Assembly: GCA_035493475.1 (NCBI GenBank)
Contig: DATJIF010000112.1
Span: 62,001 to 126,000, forward strand
DNA: 64,000 nt
DNA from: Actinospica sp035493475
Lineage (GTDB): Bacteria > Actinomycetota > Actinomycetes > Streptomycetales > Catenulisporaceae
Reading direction: 5' to 3'
Every line of letters starts with the position of its first letter. Within the stretch, counting starts at the first letter, position 1. Made by a program: the position numbers and the translations under genes. This document shows positions 40,333-48,372 of the stretch, one piece after another. A model generated the notes under the pieces. It was not told the origin of the DNA. It saw nothing but the letters and a program-made list of their open reading frames with translations, and searched no databases.

Positions 40333-41040
40333 TTAGAGGTCGACGACGCGGGCCGGTTCCAGTACGACGCGGCCGCCGACCTCGGACCAACCCGGTGTCT
40401 CGGCGGGGCGGACGTGCAGCACGGAGCCGCGGCCCTGGCGGATCGTCACCTCCCGGCCCAGACGCTGGGCCTGGCGCAGGGCGGCCGCGCCGGTGGCCTC
40501 GTCCTCGGGGATGCCGATGCGGCCGACGAACGTGCGGGCGCGCAGGATCCCGGCGGGCTCGTCGATCCACGCCCAATGCTGGTGATGGGCCTGCTCCTCG
40601 ATCGGCGGGACCTCCAGGCCGTCGATGCACGCGGGCGTGTTGTGCTGCACGAAGTCGAAGTCGGGGGCGTACACGGTGTTGGCGCGGATCCACGTCACCC
40701 GGTCCGGACCCTCGCCCTCGGCCCACGTGTCGACCGGGTCGGCGAGCCTCGGCAGCAGCCGGGCGGGCTGGGTACCGGTGGCCTCGGCGAGCACGCGGGA
40801 GGTGCCGACGAGCGGGTGCCCGGCGAGCTTCATCTCGGCGGTCGGGTTGAAGATGCGCACGTGCGCGCCGTCGTCGTCGATCCGGTCGACGAACACGGTC
40901 TCGCTGAACCCGAGGTGCGCGGTCAGCTTCGGGCCGAGGCCGCTGTCCAGGGCCGCCGTGTCCAGCACCACACCGAGCTCGTTGCCGTAGCGGCCGCCCT
41001 CGTCCGCGAAAACCCGCACCACCAGCACATTCATCGTCAT
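40333..41040 (-). CDS. PhzF family epimerase/isomerase
   Basis: A 235-residue protein of the PhzF/DapF-like fold. It shows the N-terminal MNVLVVRVFADEGGRYGNELGVVLD (family GNPLAVV), the catalytic Glu context LGFSETVFV, the VRIFNPTAEMKLAGHPLVGTSRVL segment, and a late IGIPEDEATGAAALRQAQRLG. The glutamate of SET is kept. It is shorter than PhzF (about 280), but the motifs cover both halves. The substrate is unknown; there are no phenazine genes nearby. ATG 41040 is followed by a second in-frame ATG two codons later. It is probably co-transcribed with the APH-like gene. Confidence 0.87.
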   Translation of the reverse strand: MTMNVLVVRVFADEGGRYGNELGVVLDTAALDSGLGPKLTAHLGFSETVFVDRIDDDGAHVRIFNPTAEMKLAGHPLVGTSRVLAEATGTQPARLLPRLADPVDTWAEGEGPDRVTWIRANTVYAPDFDFVQHNTPACIDGLEVPPIEEQAHHQHWAWIDEPAGILRARTFVGRIGIPEDEATGAAALRQAQRLGREVTIRQGRGSVLHVRPAETPGWSEVGGRVVLEPARVVDL

Positions 41041-41145
41041 GTCCGGTAGCCTACGGCCCGTCATCCGCAACGCACGAGGGCCAGGGGCCGCGAAGTGATG
41101 ACTCCGCGGCCGCGACCTGCCGAAACCGGAAGGTAGCATGATCGT

Positions 41146-41862
41146 ATGACTGACACACCGGTGGCGTTCGTGATCGCGATGATGGAGGAGGCCGAGGGCA
41201 TCTTCGATCTGCCCGCGTGGACCGAGCTCAGCCTCGCGCCCTTCCCCGTCTACCGGCGCGGCGACGACACCGCGCAGGCCGTGGTCGTGGTCAGCGGGAT
41301 CGGCACCACCAACGCGGCCGCCGCCACCCAGCACGTGATCGACCGCTTCGCCCCGGACCGCGTGATCAACATGGGCCTGGTCGGCTGCCTGACCCACTCC
41401 ATCGAGATCGGCGCCGTGCACGCCGTCTCCACCTGCGCGTTCTTCGACGTCGACGCCACCGCGTTCGGCTACAAGATCGGCCAGATCCCGCAGACCGAGA
41501 TCCACGAGTACCCGCTCACCGGCAACACCCCGCAGCCGCTGCCGACCGCGCGGCTGCTGTCCGGCGACACCTTCGTCACCGGCCGCGACGGCTTCCACCC
41601 CGAACTCGCGGGCTTCGACGCCGACTTCGTGGACATGGAACTGACCGCGATCGCGCACACGCTGCTGCGCAACGGCCGGCTCGAACAGCTGGAGAGCTAC
41701 AAGGCCCCCTCCGACTACTGCGACGGCGACTCCCCCGACGCGTTCGAGGAGAACCTGCCCTACGCGCTCGGCAAGCTCGCCGTCGTCGCCGAACAGATCC
41801 TGCGCGCCCGCTGCGCCGCCGCGGCGACCGCCGCCGCCGAACCGACCGGAGTCGCCCAGTGA
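41146..41862 (+). CDS. MTA/SAH nucleosidase-like (Pfs family) protein
   Basis: A 238-residue nucleoside hydrolase of the PNP/UDP fold. The conserved VVVVSGIGTTNAAAATQHVIDRFAPDRVINMGLVGCL segment matches the phosphate-loop region of Pfs. The catalytic part is DADFVDMELTAIAHTL (usually VDMEGAA), preceded by LLSGDTFVTG, and KAPSDYCDGDSPDAFEENLP matches the final VISD..D element. It is expected to split S-adenosylhomocysteine or methylthioadenosine, giving S-ribosylhomocysteine for the LuxS-like protein. A futalosine hydrolase activity is a possible alternative. Its stop overlaps the GTG of the next gene by 4 bases (GTGA), strongly supporting one pathway. Confidence 0.88.
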   Translation: MTDTPVAFVIAMMEEAEGIFDLPAWTELSLAPFPVYRRGDDTAQAVVVVSGIGTTNAAAATQHVIDRFAPDRVINMGLVGCLTHSIEIGAVHAVSTCAFFDVDATAFGYKIGQIPQTEIHEYPLTGNTPQPLPTARLLSGDTFVTGRDGFHPELAGFDADFVDMELTAIAHTLLRNGRLEQLESYKAPSDYCDGDSPDAFEENLPYALGKLAVVAEQILRARCAAAATAAAEPTGVAQ

Positions 41863-42845
41863 GCACCACGCCCGCCGTCCGCGTCGAACTGCTCGCCAAG
41901 CACTCCTCCGGCAAGGACCACATCGCCATGACCGGCGGCACCCTCGGCGCCGACAAGCGCGTCACCGCCGCCGAGCCGCTGCGCCTGCAGCACGACTTCT
42001 TCCCCGTCACGACCGTGGACCCGGCCGCGCCCGGCACCGCGCGCGACCGGCTGTTCGCGGGCGTCCACTCGATCGAGCACGCCCTCGCCTCCCCCGACGG
42101 CGGCGACCTGCGTGCCCGGCTCGCCGAGGCCGCCGGGCACGGACCGGGGTTCGCCGCCCGGCTCATCGATATGAGCCCTTATATTCCAGGTCTGCTGAAC
42201 GCGGCGGACCCGGCCGGCCTGCCGCTGGGATTCCGCTCCACGTTCGTACTGACCGGCGACGCGGAAAGCGACCTGCCGACCGAACGGCTGCTGGCCGCCT
42301 ACCGGGCCGCGCTCGCCGTGATCCGCGAGAAGTTCCAGGCGGGCGAACCGGTCCCGTTCTCCACTCCCGAGGCGTGCGGCCAGTACGACCTGCACTCCGC
42401 CGACGCCGCCCTCGAACTGATCGAACTCGCGCTCACCGCCGCCGCGTCCCCGAATCAGGTGACCGAGACGTACGCGGCGACCGGCGCGACCGAGCTGTAC
42501 GTGTGCGACCTGCGCCTGGTCAAGCCGCGCCTGCCCGAGGCCCACGACCAGCAGGTCCTCGACCTGCTCGGCGGCCACCTGCTCTCCCAGCGCATCGAGC
42601 ACGACGGCGCCAACCTCACCGCCGGCAACTTCGGCTGCAGCACCGGCGAATACCTCATGGTCGCCAACCCCGAACACCTCGCCCAGGACGCGCTGCTGCT
42701 GCGGGCACACCGCGAGGTCGCGGGCACCCTCGCCGAATCCGGCTCGTACACGGGCACTGATCCGGTACGGCACGCGGCCGCCGTCGACGCCCGCTTCAGC
42801 CTGGAGCACATCGAGAAGTACAGCCCGGAAGCACTCGCGAGCTGA
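41859..42845 (+). CDS. Tandem LuxS-like protein with split active site
   Basis: A 328-residue protein, about twice canonical LuxS (about 160-170). Residues 40-195 are repeat 1: H70-SIE-H74 matches the zinc motif HxxEH, and C173 in ACGQYDLHS matches the third zinc ligand in CGTYQMHS. The position of the catalytic Cys (SPMGC) is lost (SPYIPG). Residues 205-300 are repeat 2: CDLRLVKPRLP resembles FDLRFCVPN, HxxEH is replaced by Q-Q-V-L-D, but C260 in FGCSTGEYLMV matches SPMGCRTGFYM. So zinc ligands and the catalytic cysteine lie in different repeats. If active, it would convert S-ribosylhomocysteine to homocysteine and DPD (AI-2 precursor). The overlap with the nucleosidase gene supports that role. 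Confidence 0.8.
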   Translation: MSTTPAVRVELLAKHSSGKDHIAMTGGTLGADKRVTAAEPLRLQHDFFPVTTVDPAAPGTARDRLFAGVHSIEHALASPDGGDLRARLAEAAGHGPGFAARLIDMSPYIPGLLNAADPAGLPLGFRSTFVLTGDAESDLPTERLLAAYRAALAVIREKFQAGEPVPFSTPEACGQYDLHSADAALELIELALTAAASPNQVTETYAATGATELYVCDLRLVKPRLPEAHDQQVLDLLGGHLLSQRIEHDGANLTAGNFGCSTGEYLMVANPEHLAQDALLLRAHREVAGTLAESGSYTGTDPVRHAAAVDARFSLEHIEKYSPEALAS

Positions 42846-42885
42846 ACAGCCGACCAGCTGAGCCGCAGAGCACTGACACCCCGGA

Positions 42886-42922
42886 ACGGCGAGGCCGCGG
42901 ACCGAATCCGTGACCTCGCCGT
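42886..42922 (+). terminator. Stem-loop after the nucleosidase-LuxS operon
   Basis: ACGGCGAGG (42886-42894) pairs perfectly with CCTCGCCGT (42914-42922) around a 19-base loop. It starts 41 bases after the LuxS-like stop. The remaining 160 bases to the next gene show no further coding sequence. Confidence 0.65.
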
Positions 42923-43086
42923 GACCATACCGGTGAGTGCGGATTCAGTGCGGCTAAACGATTTCCGAGATTCCGCTGAGTCTCCCTAAGAATTCCCCCC
43001 GACCCACGCTCAACAGGCCATACCGCCCGGGTGCCGCTTCCCCGAAACAGGATTCAGCCCACCCTCCACTGTGGAAGACTGGCCGC

Positions 43087-44706
43087 GTGAGCAAAGACTC
43101 CCCCGAGGGCGAGGCGGCCGACCGGCTCCGCCGCCCCGCGCGGATCGTGCGACGCGCCCGCCGCGGCCCCGCACACCCCGAACCCGCGCCGCCCGAGGAG
43201 ACCACGCCCCGACCCCGCGCGCTCGGCCTCGACCCCGCGGACCTCGCCGGAGCCCTGCTGGCCGACCTCGCCGAGATCGCCGACCAGGACGACCCGTTCG
43301 AGTTCGAGATGATGGTCTCCAGCTTCTGCGGCATCCTCGACATGGCCCAGACCGCCGCCCTCGTCGGCTCACTGCCCCCCGACGTCGTCCCCACCCTCGT
43401 CCACCAGTTCGAACAACGCCGCGACGGCCTGTCCCTCGCCGTCCTCGCCAGCCTCGCCCTGCTCGCCGACGGCGAAGCCGCCGCCGCGGCCGCCCGCGGC
43501 GCCGCCCGCATGTGGCGCGCCGGCATCCTGCCGCCCGGCTGGTTCGACGAACTCGACCGCGCCCTGCACCCCGACGAATGCGTCTGCGTCCGCCGCGAAC
43601 TCGACGGCGACCTGCTGCACCTGCTCTCCTTCCGCCGCGCCGGCCGCCGCCACGCCTTCGCCGTCGTCGTCCGCGACGAACAGGACGGACCCGCCGAGGC
43701 CATCGCCCCGCTGCCCGCCGAAGTCCTGCCCGAACGCCTCGCCGACATCGTCACCGAACTCGTCCCCCGCGACGAACTCGACACCGTCACCATCACCCAC
43801 CTCGACCCGAGCGAAGCCCGCCGCCTGCTCGAGACCGCCGTCCGCACCCGCGCCCTGCAGGACGCCCGCCTCGACCTCGACGCCCGCTTCGCCCAGTGGG
43901 ACGAGTCCGCCACCCCCGGCGTCCTCGGCGCACCCCCCTACCCCACCATGATCGCCGCGCTGCGCAACCGCCTCGACTCCCTCCCCCCGCCCCCGCGCGA
44001 CCACGACTTCGACCCGTGGAGCGAACCGGCCCCCGACGGCTTCGACTACGACGTCGACCTCGCCTTCCCCGAATTCCCCGCAGCGTTCGGCGCCGCCGTC
44101 TTCGTCGCCGACCACCCGCACCGCGACGTCCCGCCCCCCGGCCCCGGCCTCACCCGCATCACCCCGCCGCTGCGCCGCCTCCCCCTCGACGGCCCCGCCC
44201 CGATCTACCGGCTGCGCATCGACCTCAAGGGCGCCAAACCCCCCATCTGGCGCCGCGTCGAGATCCCCGGCGACCTCACCCTCGCCGCCCTGCACGACGT
44301 CATCCAGACCGTGTTCGAATGGGAGGGCTACCACCTGCACGTCTTCGAAACCGCCTACGGCGACTTCGGCGACGGCGACGTGGACCTCGGACACGGCCTC
44401 GACGGCGAGGTGACGATCGAACAGATCCTCACCGGCCCCGGGGCCAAACTCACCTACGTCTACGACTACGGCGACTACTGGGAACACGTCGTCCGCGTCG
44501 AACGCACCTACCAGGGCGACCCCGACGTCCACTACCCCCGCTGCATCGGCGGCCGCCGCGCCGCACCGCCCGAGGACTGCGGCGGCCTGTGGGAGTACCA
44601 GGAATCCCTGCGCGAACACGGCGACGCCGGAGCCGACGTCTTCGACCGCGACGAACTCAACCGCCGCCTCGACGAAGGGCGCTGGCACGGCGGCCACTGG
44701 GACTGA
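43087..44706 (+). CDS. pRiA4b ORF-3-like domain protein
   Basis: A 539-residue protein. The C-terminal 175 residues match the plasmid pRiA4b ORF-3-like domain: IYRLRIDLKGAKPPIWRRVEIPGDLTLAALHDVIQTVFEWEGYHLHVF, then YVYDYGDYWEHVV and CIGGRRAAPPEDCGG. Residues 1-360 are a separate helical region with DPFEFEMMVSSFCGI and ECVCVRRELDG that I do not recognise. The domain is found in plasmid and chromosomal proteins and its function is unknown. A strong alanine, arginine and acidic composition is shared with the host genes, so recent transfer is not obvious. GTG 43087 is the best start. Confidence 0.82.
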   Translation: MSKDSPEGEAADRLRRPARIVRRARRGPAHPEPAPPEETTPRPRALGLDPADLAGALLADLAEIADQDDPFEFEMMVSSFCGILDMAQTAALVGSLPPDVVPTLVHQFEQRRDGLSLAVLASLALLADGEAAAAAARGAARMWRAGILPPGWFDELDRALHPDECVCVRRELDGDLLHLLSFRRAGRRHAFAVVVRDEQDGPAEAIAPLPAEVLPERLADIVTELVPRDELDTVTITHLDPSEARRLLETAVRTRALQDARLDLDARFAQWDESATPGVLGAPPYPTMIAALRNRLDSLPPPPRDHDFDPWSEPAPDGFDYDVDLAFPEFPAAFGAAVFVADHPHRDVPPPGPGLTRITPPLRRLPLDGPAPIYRLRIDLKGAKPPIWRRVEIPGDLTLAALHDVIQTVFEWEGYHLHVFETAYGDFGDGDVDLGHGLDGEVTIEQILTGPGAKLTYVYDYGDYWEHVVRVERTYQGDPDVHYPRCIGGRRAAPPEDCGGLWEYQESLREHGDAGADVFDRDELNRRLDEGRWHGGHWD

Positions 44707-44803
44707 CCCCGGGACACGTCTCGGGACCCGGCACGAACATCCGCACCGGGCCCCGAACGAGGAAATCCGCCCTCTTACATCTGTGGCGAAGCTGTGACAG
44801 TGA

Positions 44804-45532
44804 CTACGGCAGCTGAGCCTGGATCCAGTCGTTCAGCGCCGGGCTCGACTCGAAGCTCGCGATCAGCGCGTACCGCGTGTGCGTCCCCGAGTGCGCCCCG
44901 CCGTGCCACAGCCGCTCCGAGTCCACCACCGCCTGCTGACCGGCCGGCAGCGGGATCTGGTACTCGGTCTTCTTGTTGAACCGCTCGGAACGCACCAGCA
45001 GCCGCGACGTGGCGTCGTTGGTGAACTCGTGCCACACCCGCACGATCCAGCCGTTCGAGTCCGGGTTCTTCAGGTTGTTGTTGTCCTGGTGCAGGCCCCA
45101 CCGGCACTCGCGGATCGTGTTCGGCGACATGCGCAGCAGCTGCACCCGGCCGTAGCGGGCGCCCACCGAGTCCAGCCACGCCATGATCGTCGGGCACTTC
45201 TCGGCGTTCGGCGTCGGCACGCACTCGAGCTCCTCCTTGCCCACCTCGTTCGCGCCGATCATCTCGATCTTGCCGGTCGGCGACGTGATCGGGGCGAAGA
45301 AGGTGAAGGGGTCCGACTTGTACGTCGTGTACTCCAGCGACTCCCACTCCGAGGCGGGGATCTCCGGGCCCGAGTACTTCTGCAGCTGCACGTAGCCGCC
45401 GCCGGCCTCCACCAGCGGGGCACGGTAGTGCTTGGTGTTCAAGTCCGGGACGAACGGCGGCTTGCGCACACCGGTGAGGTCCAGCAGCTTCCCGGTGTAT
45501 TCGTTCTTCAGAACGTCGGCGAGACCTGACAT
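44804..45532 (-). CDS. Probable Fe(II)/2-oxoglutarate-type oxygenase
   Basis: A 242-residue protein. A central R-W-G-L-H-Q-D-N-N-N segment gives an HxD metal pair, and the distal part W-H-G-G-A-H-S-G-T-H-T-R-Y-A-L-I-A-S-F-E-S gives a later histidine plus R that would hold 2-oxoglutarate. Spacing of about 75 residues and the surrounding strands (VQLLRM; VRVWHEFTND; YALIASF) fit a cupin-like jelly roll of the aspartyl/asparaginyl hydroxylase type. Substrate is unknown; it may modify an amino acid, peptide or natural product. ATG 45532 has GGGGAG 7 bases upstream and is preferred over ATG 45547. It lies downstream of Pnkp with 281 noncoding bases between. Confidence 0.65.
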   Translation of the reverse strand: MSGLADVLKNEYTGKLLDLTGVRKPPFVPDLNTKHYRAPLVEAGGGYVQLQKYSGPEIPASEWESLEYTTYKSDPFTFFAPITSPTGKIEMIGANEVGKEELECVPTPNAEKCPTIMAWLDSVGARYGRVQLLRMSPNTIRECRWGLHQDNNNLKNPDSNGWIVRVWHEFTNDATSRLLVRSERFNKKTEYQIPLPAGQQAVVDSERLWHGGAHSGTHTRYALIASFESSPALNDWIQAQLP

Positions 45533-45813
45533 TCCTTCGCTCCCCATCTCCTCGGCTCACAGGGCCTGTCCGGGGCCCCATGCGCCCGCGCGGTCACCTG
45601 ATGATGTGCACATTCGGTCAGCGTACGAGGTGCATGTTAACGCCTCCTCGGCGAACTCTGAATCCGGCCTCAGCGCTCACCCACGGGCGATTTGCCCCGG
45701 AAAAACGGCCTCACTCACCCTATCGACCGAATGGCTGTCCTTCATATGGACGAGTCATCAGACCGAACGGTTGAGCGAGGCCGTCAAAAACTCAGCAGAC
45801 GTTCACCCGCCAC

Positions 45814-48369
45814 TCACAGCCGCGGGTCCACCGGCTCCGACTCCAGCGCCAGCACCGCGAACACCGCCTCGTGCACCCGGTACAACGGCTCCCCCGCCAC
45901 GAACCGGTCGAGCGCCTCGAGCCCCAGCGCGTACTCCCGCAACGCCAGCGACTGCTTGCGCCCCAGCGAACGCCGCCGCAGCCGATCCAGGTTCCGCGGC
46001 TCCAGGTACTCCGGACCGTAGATGATCCGCAGGTACTCCGGACCACGGCACTTCACCCCCGGCTGCACGATCCGCCGGCCGTCCCGCACCAGCGCCTCGA
46101 ACGGCTTGACCACCATCCCCTCGCCGCCGGCCCCGGTCAGCTCCTCCCACCACGCCGTCGCCGCGCCGACCGCCGACTCGTCACCGAGATCGACCACATG
46201 CCGCCGCGTGACCTGGAACAACTCCGAATCCGCCGCACACAGCCGGTCGAGCACGCCCAGGTGCCAACCGTGATCCCGCACGGCATGCACCGAACCCTCG
46301 GCCGCCAACACCTGGAACGGCGCCAACCGCACCCCGTCCAGACCCGACGTCGGCCAGCAGTACCGGCCGTACGCAGCCGTGAACGCCTCAGCCGCCGCAC
46401 GACGCCCGGACTGAGCGTCCAGCAACCCGCCGACCTCCAGCCCACGAGCCGACGCCTGCTCCAGCACCGCGATCGTCGCGCCCAGACCCGCACGCGCCGC
46501 CGCACCGACCGCCGCGTACTGATCACGCAACAGCCCCATCGCCTTCGCCGACCACGGCAGCAGCTCACAGTCCAGCAGCAGCCAGTCCGTACCCAGCTCG
46601 TCCCAGAGCCCCGCCCTCCCGACGGCGGCCCGGACCCGGCCGAGCAACACCTCCGTCGTCTCCGCCGAGTCGAAGAACGGCCGGCCCGTACGCGTCACCA
46701 CGACCCCGGTCGAACCGTCCTCCACACCGAACCGCTTCGCCGCGGCCACGCCCGCGTCGTCCCGCGTCACCAACACGACCGCGCGCGAACCCATGTGCTT
46801 CTCCTCGCACACGACCCGCGACACACTCGCCGACGCGAAATACCCGAACGCCTCCGCCGGAGCCTCCAGCAGACCCGGCTCCGACGACGTCGCCACCGGA
46901 GCCATCGTCGGCGGCAGGTACACCAGCCAGCGCGGATCCACCGCGAACCGGCTCATCACCTCCAGCGCCGCCGCCGCGTTCTCCTCGCGCACCGCCAGAT
47001 TGCCCATCAGCCGCGTCTCCACGACCCGGCGCCCCAGCACGTCACCGATGTCCAACACCACCGGATCCCGCGTCGCACGCACCGGACCGAGCGGCTTCAC
47101 CGGCTCGTACCAGACCTGCTCGGCGGGCACGGCCACCAGCTCACGCTCCGGGTAACGCAGAGCCGTGAGCCGACCGCCGAACACGCAGCCGGTGTCCAGG
47201 CAGAGCGTGTTGTTCACCCACTCCGGCTCCACGATCGGCGTGTGCCCGTACAGCACCGTCGCCGAACCCCGGTACTCCTGCGCCCACGGGTAACGCACCG
47301 GCAGGCCGTACTCGTCGGTCTCCCCGGTCGTCTCGCCGTACATCGCGAACGACCGCACCCGACCCGACGCACGACCCTGGTACACCTCCTTGAGCCCCGC
47401 GTGCGCCACGACCAGGCGACCGCCGTCCAGCACGTAGTGGCTGACGAGCCCTCGACAGAACTCGACGACCCGCGTCCGGAACTCCTCCGACTCCTCCGCC
47501 AACTGCTCCAGCGACTCGGCGAGACCGTGCTTGACCTGCACCTTCCGACCGGTCAGCGCCCGCGTGAGCTTGTTCTCGTGGTTGCCCGGGACACACAGCG
47601 CGTGCCCGGCCTCGACCATGCCCATCACCAGCCGCAGCACGCCCGGAGTGTCCGGCCCCCGGTCCACCAGGTCGCCCACGAACACGGCCGTACGCGACTC
47701 CGGCGGCACCGCGTCCACCGCACGCCCCTCCGCATCACGTATCAGGCCGTACCCGAGCTCCGTCAGCAGCGTCTCCAACTCCGAACGGCAGCCGTGGATG
47801 TCGCCGATCACGTCGAACGGCCCGGTCAGGTCACGCTTGTCGTTGTACGCCTTCTCGAACTCGATGACCGCGCCGTCCACCTCCTCGACGCCGCGCAGAA
47901 TGTGCACCTTCCGGAAGCCCTCGCGCTCGAGGTTGCGCAGATTCGACCGCAACTCCCGCCGCTGACGCGCGATCACGTGCACCCCCATCTCCCGATCGGG
48001 CCGCACCGCGTTCCGCTCCCGGCACACCTCCTCCGGCACGTCCAAGACGATCGCCACCGGCAGCACGTCGTGCGCCCGGGCCACGTCCACCAGCGCCGCC
48101 CGCGACTTCGGCTGCACGTTCGTCGCGTCGATCACCGTCAGCAGCCCACGCCGCAGCCGCACCCCCGCGATGTGGTGCAGCAGCGCGAACGCGTCAGCAC
48201 TCGCCGACTGGTCGTTCTCGTCGTCGCTGACCAGCCCGCGGCAGTAGTCCGACGACAGCACCTGCGTGGGCTTGAAGTGCCGCCCGGCGAACGTCGACTT
48301 CCCGGCACCCGTCGTGCCGACGAGCACCACGAGCGAGAGTTCAGGAACAGTCAGGGTACGCGTCGTCAT
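45814..48369 (-). CDS. Polynucleotide kinase-phosphatase (Pnkp) of bacterial RNA repair
   Basis: An 851-residue three-domain RNA-repair enzyme. Residues 10-170 are a 5'-kinase with P-loop GTTGAGKST (18-26). Residues 180-450 are a calcineurin-type 2',3'-phosphatase with GDIHG, GDLVDRGP and GNHENK. Residues 480-851 are an adenylyltransferase-like ligase domain with nucleotidyl lysine K524 in EEKHMGSRA. It heals and seals RNA cut by ribotoxins. The ligase of the family works only with Hen1, whose gene lies 3 bases upstream in the same operon. Length agrees with the known enzymes (about 850-870). It is a defence or stress repair system rather than housekeeping. Confidence 0.95.
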   Translation of the reverse strand: MTTRTLTVPELSLVVLVGTTGAGKSTFAGRHFKPTQVLSSDYCRGLVSDDENDQSASADAFALLHHIAGVRLRRGLLTVIDATNVQPKSRAALVDVARAHDVLPVAIVLDVPEEVCRERNAVRPDREMGVHVIARQRRELRSNLRNLEREGFRKVHILRGVEEVDGAVIEFEKAYNDKRDLTGPFDVIGDIHGCRSELETLLTELGYGLIRDAEGRAVDAVPPESRTAVFVGDLVDRGPDTPGVLRLVMGMVEAGHALCVPGNHENKLTRALTGRKVQVKHGLAESLEQLAEESEEFRTRVVEFCRGLVSHYVLDGGRLVVAHAGLKEVYQGRASGRVRSFAMYGETTGETDEYGLPVRYPWAQEYRGSATVLYGHTPIVEPEWVNNTLCLDTGCVFGGRLTALRYPERELVAVPAEQVWYEPVKPLGPVRATRDPVVLDIGDVLGRRVVETRLMGNLAVREENAAAALEVMSRFAVDPRWLVYLPPTMAPVATSSEPGLLEAPAEAFGYFASASVSRVVCEEKHMGSRAVVLVTRDDAGVAAAKRFGVEDGSTGVVVTRTGRPFFDSAETTEVLLGRVRAAVGRAGLWDELGTDWLLLDCELLPWSAKAMGLLRDQYAAVGAAARAGLGATIAVLEQASARGLEVGGLLDAQSGRRAAAEAFTAAYGRYCWPTSGLDGVRLAPFQVLAAEGSVHAVRDHGWHLGVLDRLCAADSELFQVTRRHVVDLGDESAVGAATAWWEELTGAGGEGMVVKPFEALVRDGRRIVQPGVKCRGPEYLRIIYGPEYLEPRNLDRLRRRSLGRKQSLALREYALGLEALDRFVAGEPLYRVHEAVFAVLALESEPVDPRL

Positions 48370-48372
48370 GGT

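Noticed and set aside
43369..44697. Minus-strand frame opposite the pRiA4b ORF-3-like gene
   Set aside because: Val/Gly/Ala/Asp-rich shadow without domain motifs; the plus strand has the conserved domain.
43087..44706. Mobile element, suggested by the plasmid pRiA4b name of the domain
   Set aside because: No transposase, resolvase, terminal repeats or composition shift were found around the gene.
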